The translations under genes and the position numbers were made by a program. The notes under the pieces are model-generated. The model had not been told where the DNA came from, did not search any database, and saw only the letters and a list, made by a program, of their open reading frames with translations. A stretch of 64,000 bases of DNA from Luteirhabdus pelagi (lineage in GTDB: Bacteria > Bacteroidota > Bacteroidia > Flavobacteriales > Flavobacteriaceae): assembly GCF_016827595.1 (NCBI RefSeq), contig NZ_JAECMS010000001.1, positions 620,001-684,000 of the forward strand, read 5' to 3'. Below are positions 7,550-16,984 of this stretch, piece after piece; within the stretch, counting starts at the first letter, position 1; every line of letters begins with the position of its first letter.

Positions 7550-8398
7550 ATGGAAACAAGCGAACACACAAAACGTAACATGGAGGTGGCGCTCCCCTCC
7601 ATCGCCTCTACCATCAATGAACATATAGAGGCCATCAGCATCCATTGCTTTGGTGTGGTGCACGAGTCAACTTCCTTCCTTGACCTTACCCAGAGCGGTC
7701 GGGACCGGCACCGGTCGCACTGCCGTTTCTACCTATTGGTATTGGCCGAAAGGTACCGGAACAATGCCCTTGCCGATATCATGGACCTGGTCGAGAAGAA
7801 AAGCGATGGAAGACATTCGGTGACCGCCATCCTACAGAGTGTAAAACAGGTCACCAGCACCAACGATGGCCACCGGCAATTCTTCAAGGGGATACTGGAA
7901 TCGGGCTGGCTGGTGGACGGCAAGCCGCCGTCCCTAGAGGAACTTCGGTTAGTGGAGATTCCCGATGTGGATGGGGAAAGTATCGACAGCTATACGAGCG
8001 CTAGGCTGGACGTCACTCGGGACTGCCTCTCGCGGGTTGGCGAAAAGAGCTGTACCCTGTTTGCCTCACATCTGTTGCGCCTGGCACTCGAACAGCTGTT
8101 CCTTGGCCTCCTTTATGGGAAGCTGCATTTCCGTCCCGACCATTTCCCCCTGCGGTACCTGTACCATCTCTCCAATTTCGCTGTGGCAATACCTAATGAA
8201 GTGTTCCCCAAACTGCTCTTCGACCACCAAAGGTATGGTGCCATCCTCAGCGCCAGCCACAGTGAGCTGCGCTACCGTGGTACCGACCTATACAGCATGG
8301 AGGATATTGGTGTCCTGAACCAATACTGCCAGTCCCTGTTGGAATACCTTGCTCCCCTCCTATCCACTACAAAAACAAAGGGCAATGGAAAACGATAG
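7550..8398 (+). CDS. GC-rich hypothetical protein, HEPN-like helical
   Basis: 282 residues, soluble, almost all helical. Its codon use is visibly GC-rich compared with the AT-rich genes on both sides, suggesting acquisition from a donor with higher GC. A stretch DRHRSHCRFYLLVLAERY (about residues 51-68) and a later helical bundle (SHLLRLALEQLFLGLLY) recall HEPN-type or nucleotidyltransferase-substrate folds, but the HEPN RxxxxH motif is not clearly present. I do not recognise a family with certainty. It overlaps the next gene by 14 bases. A start at the Met at 7580 is also possible, since no ribosome-binding site decides it. Confidence 0.6.
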   Translation: METSEHTKRNMEVALPSIASTINEHIEAISIHCFGVVHESTSFLDLTQSGRDRHRSHCRFYLLVLAERYRNNALADIMDLVEKKSDGRHSVTAILQSVKQVTSTNDGHRQFFKGILESGWLVDGKPPSLEELRLVEIPDVDGESIDSYTSARLDVTRDCLSRVGEKSCTLFASHLLRLALEQLFLGLLYGKLHFRPDHFPLRYLYHLSNFAVAIPNEVFPKLLFDHQRYGAILSASHSELRYRGTDLYSMEDIGVLNQYCQSLLEYLAPLLSTTKTKGNGKR

Positions 8399-8747
8399 GC
8401 TTTTACGGCTACTGGAGACCATCCGAGATCGCAACCTGACCTTCCTGTCACCAAAGGTGGGCAAAAACGGAAAGCACTATGAGGTAACCTTTGCGGTGGA
8501 CAGCCATCTACGGCTGATGTTCCTTGTCACCAACCTGATAAAGGTCTGCATCTGTGCCCTTGACCGGGCCGAGGGGCCCATCGGCAGGGATATTCCCGAC
8601 CCAGTCCACAACGTTCAGGAGGTGCTGTTGCATGCCCTATCGATCATTCCCATCGAAGAGCACCGGTTCATTGACGAGGTTTTGGAGCTCTTGGAAACGG
8701 CACGGGAAGAAAAAACCAAAAAGGCACAAACAGATAAAAACGGCTAG
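8385..8747 (+). CDS. GC-rich hypothetical protein, partner of the preceding gene
   Basis: 120 residues from the ATG at 8385 (MENDRLLRLLE). A longer reading from 8349 lies inside the upstream gene and is less likely. Helical N-terminus, a beta-containing centre (KHYEVTFAVDSHLRLMFLVT) and a charged helical C-terminus. Same GC-rich codon use as the upstream gene, with which it overlaps, so the two form one transferred unit. Function unknown. Confidence 0.55.
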   Translation: MENDRLLRLLETIRDRNLTFLSPKVGKNGKHYEVTFAVDSHLRLMFLVTNLIKVCICALDRAEGPIGRDIPDPVHNVQEVLLHALSIIPIEEHRFIDEVLELLETAREEKTKKAQTDKNG

Positions 8748-9599
8748 GCTGGCTGGCAGGAATTGATTTTTACGTCAAATATGGGACGGTTTTACTGGGC
8801 TGGCAGCGCATTTACGTTAAAAAGGAACGGATGGGGCTAAAATCGCTAAATATGGTAAAACTATTTAATCCCTTTGCTTACTTGTCTTAAGCCGATAATT
8901 TGAGTGCATGTAACACCGCAGCGCGTGTTACCCTCTTGCTACTCAAATTCCACACTCACGTGTGAAAATTTCGAACGGTGGGACACGAAGAAATTTCACG
9001 TTTTTAAAGGAATTAACTAAAAGCCAAATCTATTTTCGATATTGAACTTTACGAAATACAAACAAATTGACCAACAATCCAAACCCATCACTTTTCAAAC
9101 CACTTACTTATTATATCCAGAGCGTTTTCCTTTTCAAAACCCATTGAATTCGAAAATCTTTACAACCCAATTAGGATCTCAGCAAAATGACTCTGTCCTC
9201 CGCCATTCAATTTCAATCACTTACTTCCCATAGTGCCGTCGCGTTACCTTTTTGATGCATCGAGGGTATAGGTCACCGAACACTAAGACCATATAAATAG
9301 GGAGCCTGTGACCGGTTTTATGCTGGTCGTGTGGGGGTGGCCCATTTATTAGCGTCAAAAAGTAACGGGCGGCAGAATCTAGCGGGTATGGGAATAGTGG
9401 CGCAAGCGGACGTATTCGTTTTTATTTCGGTTAGAAATAAACAACGGATGGGTCCAAGATTTTTAAGGGAAGTGCTTTCCCCGAAATGAAGCTCTAAGCG
9501 GAATGAAGGGGAATGGGCTGAGCGTCCCAGCCTTCAAGACTTATACAAGGTTTCATTGGAACTCATTTTTGATTGATAATGTGGTCAATTCTGTATCCA
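8748..9599. other. Gene-poor 850-bp stretch
   Basis: No convincing gene. GC content falls from the first hundred bases onward. It contains the palindrome cluster at 8897-9001. From about 9240 to 9560 the sequence is mixed, with no repeats I can see; a 63-codon open frame at 9042-9233 has no coding character. Confidence 0.5.
8897..8949. repeat. Nested inverted repeats downstream of the GC-rich pair
   Basis: AATTTGAGT (8897-8905) pairs with ACTCAAATT (8941-8949), and inside it GTAACAC (8910-8916) pairs with GTGTTAC (8925-8931). Just to the right is CACACTCACGTGTG (8951-8964), then an imperfect inverted repeat between ACGTGTGAAA and TTTCACGT (ending near 9001). No T-run follows, so this is not an ordinary terminator. 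Confidence 0.6.
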
Positions 9600-11045
9600 T
9601 TATTCTTTACCGAATTGTCCTTGTACTGTTTTCAAGATTAAATCAGGGTTATAACTCTTACCGTCCTTGAATACGGTTTCCACCTTTTCTATGGTCGTAG
9701 CATCGGTTCTCAAATCTCCGTTTAGAATAACAAAATCAGCTCTTTTGCCTACTTGAATGGTTCCGATATCAGTTCGCTCCAATGCTTTGGCCCCATTTCC
9801 TGTCATAATCTTAACTGCTTCTTCAGTAGTAAATCCAGCTTCAATAAGCAGTTCGTAATTTCTTTGGTCACCAAAACCGGGAAGCACGTGCCTGCCTGCA
9901 TCGACACCAGCACACAACAGACCACCCATTTTATAATATTGATATTCGAATTGCATGATTCTTTTCAAGCGCTTTTCCCTAGTAACATCATCTATTTGTT
10001 TGTCATTACTTGCTCTCCTATCTTTATATTGTTTTCTTAAAAATGGCGACATCACATCCAGTGATCTATCATCTGCATAGGCTCTGTTAGGTATACTGGC
10101 CTCATAAATTGATAGAGTAGAGGTTAAAAAAACCTTATTGTCAATCATTATCTGTTGCAGTCGTTTTACATTTGGGTGATTAATAATCAGTTCATCTATA
10201 TACTCACGGCCACCATTGCATTGACCGTAGGCTTTGTGGGTTCTAAAATCGCTTGTGCTATTTAGGCCGTGCTCAATCCCGTCAATTCCTAGTCTGGTAG
10301 CTTCCTCAAAGGTAACAGAACATAAATGCCCCCTTACTTTAGCCTTGTTTTTATGGGCTACCTCAATGATTGTTTTTAAATCATCAGGATTTGTATTACG
10401 ATATACTTTAAACCATTTTACCCCTAGGTCTAACCAATGCTGCATTGTGTCTCTGAGATGTTCCGTATTTCTTGGAATAATCATATTGGGATTACCTCCT
10501 TTTCCAGTAATGAAGGGTGCACTGGAAATAATTTCCGGCCCAATAAATTCACCCTCTTCTATTCGTTTGGATAGTTTCAGTTCCTTATAGGGTGCAGCTG
10601 CACCACAGGTTTGAATGGTTGTTACGCCCGCCGCCAAATACAACTTAGCAGCTACGTCACCAACATCAGGAAACCTAGGAATATGTAAGTGGTTGTGCAT
10701 TCCTACGATACCTGGAATGATGGTTTTTCCTTTTAGATTAATAGTTTTTGCATTTTGAGGAATTCTTACATCCGTATACTTACCAACCTCTTTGAAAATT
10801 CCATTCTCTATGATTATTGTCTGATTCTGTTTAATAGGGTTACCAGTTCCGTCTACCATGGTAGCATGGGTAAAAACCAATAAATTTTCATGGGATTCTT
10901 CGTAAAGCCGTAAGCTTTCTGACAATCCATAATTTGGGCTGCCTTCCTTTATTAGGTCGCTATTTTCGAGAGTATGAATACAACTTGAAAAACACAAGAA
11001 GAAAGTTATTACAAAACAAGGATAAGTTGATTTGCGTGATATCAT
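9600..11045 (-). CDS. Amidohydrolase-family lipoprotein
   Basis: 481 residues from the ATG at 11045 (MISRKSTYP); the nine codons upstream would overlap the neighbouring gene. A signal peptide ends in FSSC (Cys22), so it is probably a lipoprotein. Residues about 57-112 form the small beta domain of metal-dependent hydrolases (ATMVDGTG, then KTIIPGIVGMHNHLH). Metal ligands appear in order: the HNHLH motif (117-121), KWFKVY, RGHLC, DGIEHG and CAGVDAG. The C-terminal GKRADFVILNGD closes the beta domain, as in imidazolonepropionase/prolidase-like members. The substrate cannot be told. It lies 10 bases after the FISUMP-serine hydrolase gene, suggesting co-transcription and a shared periplasmic role. 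Confidence 0.85.
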   Translation of the reverse strand: MISRKSTYPCFVITFFLCFSSCIHTLENSDLIKEGSPNYGLSESLRLYEESHENLLVFTHATMVDGTGNPIKQNQTIIIENGIFKEVGKYTDVRIPQNAKTINLKGKTIIPGIVGMHNHLHIPRFPDVGDVAAKLYLAAGVTTIQTCGAAAPYKELKLSKRIEEGEFIGPEIISSAPFITGKGGNPNMIIPRNTEHLRDTMQHWLDLGVKWFKVYRNTNPDDLKTIIEVAHKNKAKVRGHLCSVTFEEATRLGIDGIEHGLNSTSDFRTHKAYGQCNGGREYIDELIINHPNVKRLQQIMIDNKVFLTSTLSIYEASIPNRAYADDRSLDVMSPFLRKQYKDRRASNDKQIDDVTREKRLKRIMQFEYQYYKMGGLLCAGVDAGRHVLPGFGDQRNYELLIEAGFTTEEAVKIMTGNGAKALERTDIGTIQVGKRADFVILNGDLRTDATTIEKVETVFKDGKSYNPDLILKTVQGQFGKE

Positions 11046-11055
11046 GTACTTCAGT

Positions 11056-12744
11056 CTATTTCTTGGCCTCAAACAATTTATTCAAAAAACGTTCATACAT
11101 TTCCTTATCTGTCCTTCTTCCATAAACTGCTTTGGTTTTTAATGCGACAACAATGTCCATTGAAGGAATTACGGTAATATATTGTCCTTGATTTCCCGTA
11201 GCGGTGTAAGCGCCTTTAAATTCCGGTTTTAAATCCGGGCTGTCCCAAATTCGCCACATAAGTCCCTGTCCCCATTTCCACCATGGCCAATCCTTTAGCC
11301 TTGGATCCACTTTATACATATCTGCATAACTTGTAGTAATGGTGGTCAATTTTTCAACCCAAGATTCCGGTATCACCTGTTCCTTCTTCCAGTTGCCCTT
11401 TCGCAACATGAGATAACCAAGTCTAGCCATATCTCTGGTAGATAATTCAAAATGGTAGGCTTTGAATTTAGATTTGCTTGTATCTCCTGATTTTTGCTGT
11501 TTGGTTAAATCCCATTGTTGAAAGCCTATTTTTTTTGCGATATCCCTTTCGAAGGCTGTGTAAATATCCTGACCTGTTTCCTGTTCAAAAATGTAACCTG
11601 CTACATTAAAATCCCAATTATTGTATATAAAATAAGTTCCCGGTTTTTTGCTGCCACGTTCCGGAAACAACCATTCATTACCGCCGGGGTTACTTGCAGG
11701 ATGAAACACTCCAGATTTAGATTGCAGAACATCTATTATTTTGGCTTCCCTTTCAATATCCAACAGACCTCCCACATCATCAATGTTCAATTCTTTAAGT
11801 GTCTTGTTTAAATCTATAGTTCCATTTTCCTCATATTTACCATACAGCATTGCCAGTAAGCTCTTTCTAACGGAGGCTATGTAACTCAGTTCATGTGTAT
11901 CTCCGTAATCATAAATCATCTCACCACTCTGAACCACGATTATCCCAGTGGCATTTGTACTATCTATCGCATACCTGTAAAGCTGATTGATCTTATCTTG
12001 GCTCCAACCAAAATCGGATACATTTTCCATCATTTCCCATTCTTTTTCAGGATATGTGATGTACTCTTCAGCAGGAGTATCCCTTACATACCTTACACTG
12101 AATCCGCAACCTTTATTTCCTACCTCACGTCCAATGCTTTGGTTATTTACGCCCATCAACCTTTCATGGGCTCTTGCTGGATCGTGTGAATCTGCAACCC
12201 AAAAATTAGCATGATCCTTTTGAAATCTAAAGTCACCATAATCTGTTCTCCAACCCGCAAACTTTATACTGAAACCAGAACTGCCATTTTCTTTTAATGC
12301 AGTAATACTTTTTCCACTTCCTCTCCAACCACTTTTGGCTGCTATCTCTTTGGGCATACCAACAGCTGTTTCCAACTGCATCCAATCGGCATCGGTTGGC
12401 AATCGCCAACCTTTTGGTGCCAACTCTTTTGCTTTTTCCCATGAATACAATGCACCATATTCTTTATATGATTTTGTTTCTTTTGCCTTCTTAACTGAAT
12501 TGCCCTTGTAACCATAGACCGAAATATTTACAGTATCCACCTCTGGCAGGTAAGCAAAGTTTTCGGCAAACCATACCTGGGTGCCTATATTTACGGTTTT
12601 ATACACCTTTCCATCTCGGGGATCCGTATACGAACCTGTTTGGGGTGTTGCACTGGTTCTGGATTGCTGCGCAATAACGCAATTGTACCCGCCAGGTATT
12701 AATGCCGCAATGAGCATAATTGTTTTGATCGATTTGTTGGTCAT
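11056..12744 (-). CDS. FISUMP domain fused to class C beta-lactamase-type serine hydrolase
   Basis: 562 residues with an N-terminal signal peptide (about 1-25). Residues 38-222 are a FISUMP domain (Fibrobacter succinogenes major paralogous type): DGKVYKTVNIGTQVWFAENF, GALYSWEKA and GWRLPTDADW. Residues about 235-560 are a serine hydrolase of the beta-lactamase/penicillin-binding family, with nucleophile motif SVRK (291-294) and YNN (374-376) as the second motif. Enzymes of this kind act on amides or esters in the envelope; the substrate here is unknown. FISUMP domains are usually on surface lipoproteins, so the fusion suggests the hydrolase is presented at the cell surface. It lies just upstream of the amidohydrolase in an apparent operon. 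Confidence 0.85.
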   Translation of the reverse strand: MTNKSIKTIMLIAALIPGGYNCVIAQQSRTSATPQTGSYTDPRDGKVYKTVNIGTQVWFAENFAYLPEVDTVNISVYGYKGNSVKKAKETKSYKEYGALYSWEKAKELAPKGWRLPTDADWMQLETAVGMPKEIAAKSGWRGSGKSITALKENGSSGFSIKFAGWRTDYGDFRFQKDHANFWVADSHDPARAHERLMGVNNQSIGREVGNKGCGFSVRYVRDTPAEEYITYPEKEWEMMENVSDFGWSQDKINQLYRYAIDSTNATGIIVVQSGEMIYDYGDTHELSYIASVRKSLLAMLYGKYEENGTIDLNKTLKELNIDDVGGLLDIEREAKIIDVLQSKSGVFHPASNPGGNEWLFPERGSKKPGTYFIYNNWDFNVAGYIFEQETGQDIYTAFERDIAKKIGFQQWDLTKQQKSGDTSKSKFKAYHFELSTRDMARLGYLMLRKGNWKKEQVIPESWVEKLTTITTSYADMYKVDPRLKDWPWWKWGQGLMWRIWDSPDLKPEFKGAYTATGNQGQYITVIPSMDIVVALKTKAVYGRRTDKEMYERFLNKLFEAKK

Positions 12745-12839
12745 TTCAAAGAATTAATAGAGTATCGTATTTTACAAGATGCTTTTTATAACATACTATC
12801 ACACTTTGAGTAATCAATATGCATCTTCCTTCTCAAAGC

Positions 12840-14108
12840 TTATTTATTTTTGTTAAACGCACCATAGGTCAGCTTTCTCCATAGAAATTCCAATGGCCCT
12901 TGTTTGTAGTGTTGCAACCAGAGATGAGTACATACGATTTGTACAACCCATAGTACCAAGACAACTCCCAACAGTCCAAATCTTGAAAATCTGTTGTGCA
13001 TTCCGAGACCATAGCCATAAAATATGATACCCAAGACGATACTTTGAAAAATATAATTTGACAAAGCAGTTCTACCAACCTTTGAAAAGATTTGAATCTT
13101 ACCCTTCGTTAAGTATTTCTGATAGATGCCATTCAATAATAGGATATATGCTGTGCCTAGGATTTCTTTATGAAAGGTGAACAACAGGGCTCGCATCGTA
13201 CTTAACTGTGGTATGTGGTCGTCATAAGTCCAGTGATAATAGCGCAGGTAGTTAACACCCAAACCAATGCCTAACAAAGAAAACGCTATCAACCAATAGA
13301 ATTTCCATGTGGTGTAGTCCGAAAATATTCCTGCTCTATATAGCAACATTCCAATAAGCATAACAATTAAGGAAGAAAAGAGTAAGGACTGATAATAAAA
13401 TTCCCCCTTGTGCACTTTAAGATGTTCATAAGAGTCCATCACTCCTTGCCAATAGGTAGTTTTTGGGGGCTCAACTTCCTCTGTAAGATTAGGTGACTTT
13501 TTAGTATATCTGTTTTCCCAAGAAGTGATGAACTTATTGTCTTTATCTGTTCTTTTCGTAACTTCTTTATTTAATACCTCGGTATAATTTGAATATGATT
13601 CCTGTCTTTTTGAAACACCCTCGTAAGATTTTATGAATAAGAAAAAAGCTAAAAACAAAACAAGCAGCACTAGACTTCTATTTCTCATTGAACGGAATGG
13701 AAGTAAAAAAAGGCCACAAATAGCATAATGATATAATATATCACCATCCCAAATAAAGTAAGCGTGAATGACCCCTATAACAAACAACCACAACAACCGT
13801 CTAGAATATATATCCATAGCTGTTAAGCCATGAACTTTTTGTTGGATACGGTCCATAAAAATCACAAAGCCTACACCAAAAAGTAAGGCGAACATGGTGT
13901 AAAATTTTCCCTGTGTCAAAAAGTACACCCAAAAGCGCGTATGGTGATCTATGGCATTTTCATATCCGTACTGCCAAGAACTCCATGGATTGGGATATAT
14001 AAAAGATTCTATATTTATGAATAGAATACCTAAAACTGCTACCCCCCTTAAAAAGTCCAGTGAAGGTATTCGCTCGGAAGTCGTTGTGGGTTTAATTACT
14101 AAGGGCAT
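12840..14108 (-). CDS. DUF418-family membrane protein (YeiB-like)
   Basis: 422 residues. Opens with IPSLDFLRGVAVLGILFINI, the signature of the YeiB/DUF418 group, followed by about nine or ten hydrophobic helices. The C-terminal helix bundle includes FSKVGRTALSNYIFQSIV and the closing GPLEFLWRKLTYG, typical of DUF418. The family is thought to consist of transporters or acyltransferase-like membrane proteins; function is unproven. A charged extracytoplasmic loop (about 170-225) is longer than usual. A 28-base gap separates it from the lipoprotein gene upstream, so the two may be co-transcribed. Confidence 0.85.
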   Translation of the reverse strand: MPLVIKPTTTSERIPSLDFLRGVAVLGILFINIESFIYPNPWSSWQYGYENAIDHHTRFWVYFLTQGKFYTMFALLFGVGFVIFMDRIQQKVHGLTAMDIYSRRLLWLFVIGVIHAYFIWDGDILYHYAICGLFLLPFRSMRNRSLVLLVLFLAFFLFIKSYEGVSKRQESYSNYTEVLNKEVTKRTDKDNKFITSWENRYTKKSPNLTEEVEPPKTTYWQGVMDSYEHLKVHKGEFYYQSLLFSSLIVMLIGMLLYRAGIFSDYTTWKFYWLIAFSLLGIGLGVNYLRYYHWTYDDHIPQLSTMRALLFTFHKEILGTAYILLLNGIYQKYLTKGKIQIFSKVGRTALSNYIFQSIVLGIIFYGYGLGMHNRFSRFGLLGVVLVLWVVQIVCTHLWLQHYKQGPLEFLWRKLTYGAFNKNK

Positions 14109-14136
14109 TAATAAAATTTAAATTAAGCTTTATTTA

Positions 14137-14901
14137 TTATTCTATCTCTCTGTAACTAATTCGCCAAAGAGTCGGTTCTTCTGTTTCTACACCGTCCCAT
14201 CGCACTTCAATGGTTTTAGGAAAATTAAACTCATTGTATTCATATAGCCATTGTGTACCACTTTGGAGGTTTAATGTCATGTTCTGGCATGATAAGTTTT
14301 TTGGAAGGACAGCTTCAGTACCAAAGTAAGGCAATGGTTCAACCTGGAATATTTTGCCTAACCCAAATTTCGGTGTAGGGGCACAATCAAATTCATAGTT
14401 GTAAATAATTTCCTCTGAGCAATCTGATGATGTCAATAGCCTCACTTTCCCAACGTTTCCGCTTTCGTTATAGGTGAAAGTTGGGTTCACATTATTATTT
14501 TCATCGATTATGCCGTGGAGTTTCCCATTAGAAGAATAAGCATATCTACGCTCCCCAACCAATTGACCATTTTTGTAGGTTTCATCCTTATAAATTAAAC
14601 CCTCATCATTATAGTATAGTACTATAGTATAATTCAAAGAAGGATACGTCTGGTCCTCGTATACAATTTCAATAATCCTATTTTCCTCATAGATGAAATT
14701 ATATTCCGAATACCTAAAATTAACGGGATCGGAATCCTTACGTTTTATTAGGTTGTTATTGTCATCATAGAAGTATTCTCCTATTAATTCATAGTTGTAA
14801 TTGAATACCTTGTCGACTAAAATTCTTTTGCCCAAAGAAGTGTTCGGATGGCATCCAATCAAGAAGGTTATAACTAAAATTAGTATAAGGTTCCTAATCA
14901 T
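14137..14901 (-). CDS. Lipoprotein with YD-like repeats
   Basis: 254 residues. The signal peptide ends in LIGC (Cys17). The body has alternating beta strands with motifs such as YDDNNNLI, YNDEGLIYKDE, YSSNGKLHG and YNESGNVGKV, resembling the short YD or RHS-type repeats of Bacteroidota lipoproteins. These are thought to fold as beta sheets and bind sugars or proteins; no partner is evident. It is transcribed away from the PAS regulator at 15055. Confidence 0.7.
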   Translation of the reverse strand: MIRNLILILVITFLIGCHPNTSLGKRILVDKVFNYNYELIGEYFYDDNNNLIKRKDSDPVNFRYSEYNFIYEENRIIEIVYEDQTYPSLNYTIVLYYNDEGLIYKDETYKNGQLVGERRYAYSSNGKLHGIIDENNNVNPTFTYNESGNVGKVRLLTSSDCSEEIIYNYEFDCAPTPKFGLGKIFQVEPLPYFGTEAVLPKNLSCQNMTLNLQSGTQWLYEYNEFNFPKTIEVRWDGVETEEPTLWRISYREIE

Positions 14902-15054
14902 AACGTACGATCCAAAAGTAACTTGCAGATCCTATTTACGCAAAGGGTTAAACTATATATCGTTAACTAACCGTTAACAGTGGGAAAATTTTTTATTTTT
15001 ATCATCTTTATCCTACAATCCTAACTATTATTTAATTAGTTCCATCCGAATAAA

Positions 15055-15966
15055 ATGTGTCCGAAAAATCAGGGAGAAGAAACAGAGGCCCTATTGGGTC
15101 TAATAGACCGCAGTAACGAATTGGATAGTACCGCCCTGTCCAAGCTCTTAAATGAGCATAATATTGACAAGCTAAAACTAATTGCTGAACATACTATCGA
15201 CGTGGTTTGTTTACATCATCCAAAAGACGGCAGATACTTATATGCTAGCCCCTCTACAGAGCGAATAATGGGCTATACCATACAGGACCTAGAGGGCAAA
15301 GTACCCTATGATTTTATCCATCCGGATTATTTAACAACCCTTAAAAAGAATATTGTGACCTCTTCCACTGGATTTACCGGAAAACTGGATAAGGTTGAAC
15401 TCTTATTTAAAACAAAACATGCTGGTTATCAGTGGTACGAAGGGTATACCATCCCCTTATTTAATAAAGACAATAAGGTCGTATTGGTTTTAAGTTGTAC
15501 ACGAAACATACAGGAGCGGAAAGATGCAGAGATAGAGCGGCAGAAGAGGGAGGTTGCTCAGCAGAACCTACTCCTGTCGTCAGCTTTATTCGAAAAGAAA
15601 AAGGCTATAATTAAAAAAATAGAACATACAATCTTGGAACTTGAACCTAATTTGAGAAAAGAATTAAGGACCATCCTAACCCATATTCAGGAAACGTTGA
15701 ACTTGGATGAAAGCTGGGAAGAGTTTTTAATACATTTCAAGCGAATGCATCCCAATTTCTACAGGAATCTCTCGAATGCCTACCCACAATTAACCCAAAA
15801 GGACATTAAGCACCTAGCCTATATAAAACTTGGGCTGAGCTCCTCGGATATCGCCAAGGCAATGCTTATGAAAAAGGCAAGTTTGCGTGTTAGTAGAAAT
15901 CGATTGAAGAATAAGCTAGGATTGGATTCGTCCCTAGATCTATATAAATTTGTTCAAGGTTTTTGA
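15055..15966 (+). CDS. PAS-domain regulator with C-terminal HTH
   Basis: 303 residues, cytoplasmic. Residues about 42-155 form a PAS domain with its C-terminal PAC segment (DGRYLYASPSTERIMGYT, then WYEGYTIPLF and VLVLSCTRNIQERKDAE). A coiled coil follows (about 158-205). Residues 225-300 form a LuxR/GerE-like helix-turn-helix (YPQLTQKDIKHLAYIKLGLS, ASLRVSRNRLKNKLG), as in Bacteroidota sensor-regulators. The signal is unknown. It starts 153 bases from the divergent lipoprotein gene and could control that gene and the DUF418 gene. TTTATTTTTATCATCTTTA at about 14992-15010 may include its promoter. Confidence 0.8.
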   Translation: MCPKNQGEETEALLGLIDRSNELDSTALSKLLNEHNIDKLKLIAEHTIDVVCLHHPKDGRYLYASPSTERIMGYTIQDLEGKVPYDFIHPDYLTTLKKNIVTSSTGFTGKLDKVELLFKTKHAGYQWYEGYTIPLFNKDNKVVLVLSCTRNIQERKDAEIERQKREVAQQNLLLSSALFEKKKAIIKKIEHTILELEPNLRKELRTILTHIQETLNLDESWEEFLIHFKRMHPNFYRNLSNAYPQLTQKDIKHLAYIKLGLSSSDIAKAMLMKKASLRVSRNRLKNKLGLDSSLDLYKFVQGF

Positions 15967-16079
15967 GACTCTTGCTCTTCTTTAAAAACCTAATAAAGAT
16001 TGCCGTATAATAGTTTGCAATAACTATGTAATCAGACCTGCTAGCTGATAGCTTATGGTTTTCCTATCAAATCCAATAT

Positions 16080-16400
16080 TTATTTTTCAACTCTTAGGTA
16101 AGCCTTACACTTATTTATTGATAGAAGATAGCTCATTCCCGAAAGCAATAGGAACGACCAAATAAAGGGTATGGCCACACCGCCCATGGATAGAAAGGCT
16201 TTCGAAGAGCTATATACCAAGAACCCCGAAATTATTGCTAAAACGGCGAATCCTATTACAATATTCCCAATGGACCAAAACGTTACCGGTTTCTTTACTG
16301 GATGCTGGGCATCCAGTTTAGAAATAAGGCTATCGGTAAAATCTGTCCTCGTTTTTAATTCACTTTTCTTGATTAATTCCTTAAGCACATCCTTTTTCAT
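16080..16400 (-). CDS. Putative anti-sigma factor (membrane protein)
   Basis: 106 residues. A soluble charged N-terminus (1-35, DVLKELIKKSELKTRTDFTD) is followed by two membrane helices (about 43-64 and 75-95). Its start overlaps the stop of the ECF sigma gene by four bases (ATGA). That position, size and topology are typical of small anti-sigma factors in Bacteroidota, so it probably holds the sigma factor at the membrane. No zinc-binding HxxxCxxC motif is present, so assignment rests on context. Confidence 0.6.
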   Translation of the reverse strand: MKKDVLKELIKKSELKTRTDFTDSLISKLDAQHPVKKPVTFWSIGNIVIGFAVLAIISGFLVYSSSKAFLSMGGVAIPFIWSFLLLSGMSYLLSINKCKAYLRVEK

Positions 16401-16984
16401 AATAAGTAATCTATTTCATCCCCGAGTAGTTGCTCGAGCTGTTGTTTTAAATTCTTTCGGCCACGGTATAAATCAACCCGTATTTTTGAAGAATTGGATT
16501 TAGTGATTGCCTCAATCTCCTTTAAGCTCATCTCACAAAGATAAAAAAGGCGAAGCACCAACGCTTCATCGGGTCTCAACATCTTCATTGCCTTTTGGAT
16601 ATATTTCCTTTGGTCTTCTCCGGTTAATTGTAGTGGTTGTTCAGCATGGCCGATTTCTCGTAATGTCTGATCATTTTCCGTATTTAAACTGGTATTGCTT
16701 TTTCTCTTTAATTCGCTATAGCAGGTATTCACCACAATTCGATAAATCCATGTGGCAAATGATGACTTGAACTTAAACTTTCCGATGTTCTTATAGACCT
16801 TCATAAAAACATCCTGGACAATATCTTCAGCCAAAGCTGGATTTTTTACTATGGAAGCTGCCAAGGACAAAGATTTATCCTTATACAAATCCACCAAGGT
16901 GCGGAAGGCATTTAAATCGCCCTCCCGCACCCTAAGCACAAGTTCAATATCCTTATCTTCTATCCGCTCGCCCAAATTTCTCAT
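16397..16984 (-). CDS. ECF-type RNA polymerase sigma factor
   Basis: 195 residues. Region 2 spans about 25-90 (FRTLVDLYKDKSLSLAAS, AEDIVQDVFMKVY, FATWIYRIVVNTC). Region 4 spans about 130-185 (LRPDEALVLRLFYLCEMSLK, then KIRVDLYRGRKNLKQQL as the -35 recognition helix). It lacks the long region 3, as expected for group 4 sigma factors. The start at 16984 lies 32 bases inside the upstream membrane gene; no better in-frame start exists before region 2. It is in an operon with that membrane protein and the putative anti-sigma factor. Confidence 0.9.
   Translation of the reverse strand: MRNLGERIEDKDIELVLRVREGDLNAFRTLVDLYKDKSLSLAASIVKNPALAEDIVQDVFMKVYKNIGKFKFKSSFATWIYRIVVNTCYSELKRKSNTSLNTENDQTLREIGHAEQPLQLTGEDQRKYIQKAMKMLRPDEALVLRLFYLCEMSLKEIEAITKSNSSKIRVDLYRGRKNLKQQLEQLLGDEIDYLL

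Noticed and set aside
9042-9233. 63-codon open frame
   Set aside because: Composition is random-looking, no homology-like motif, and no context.
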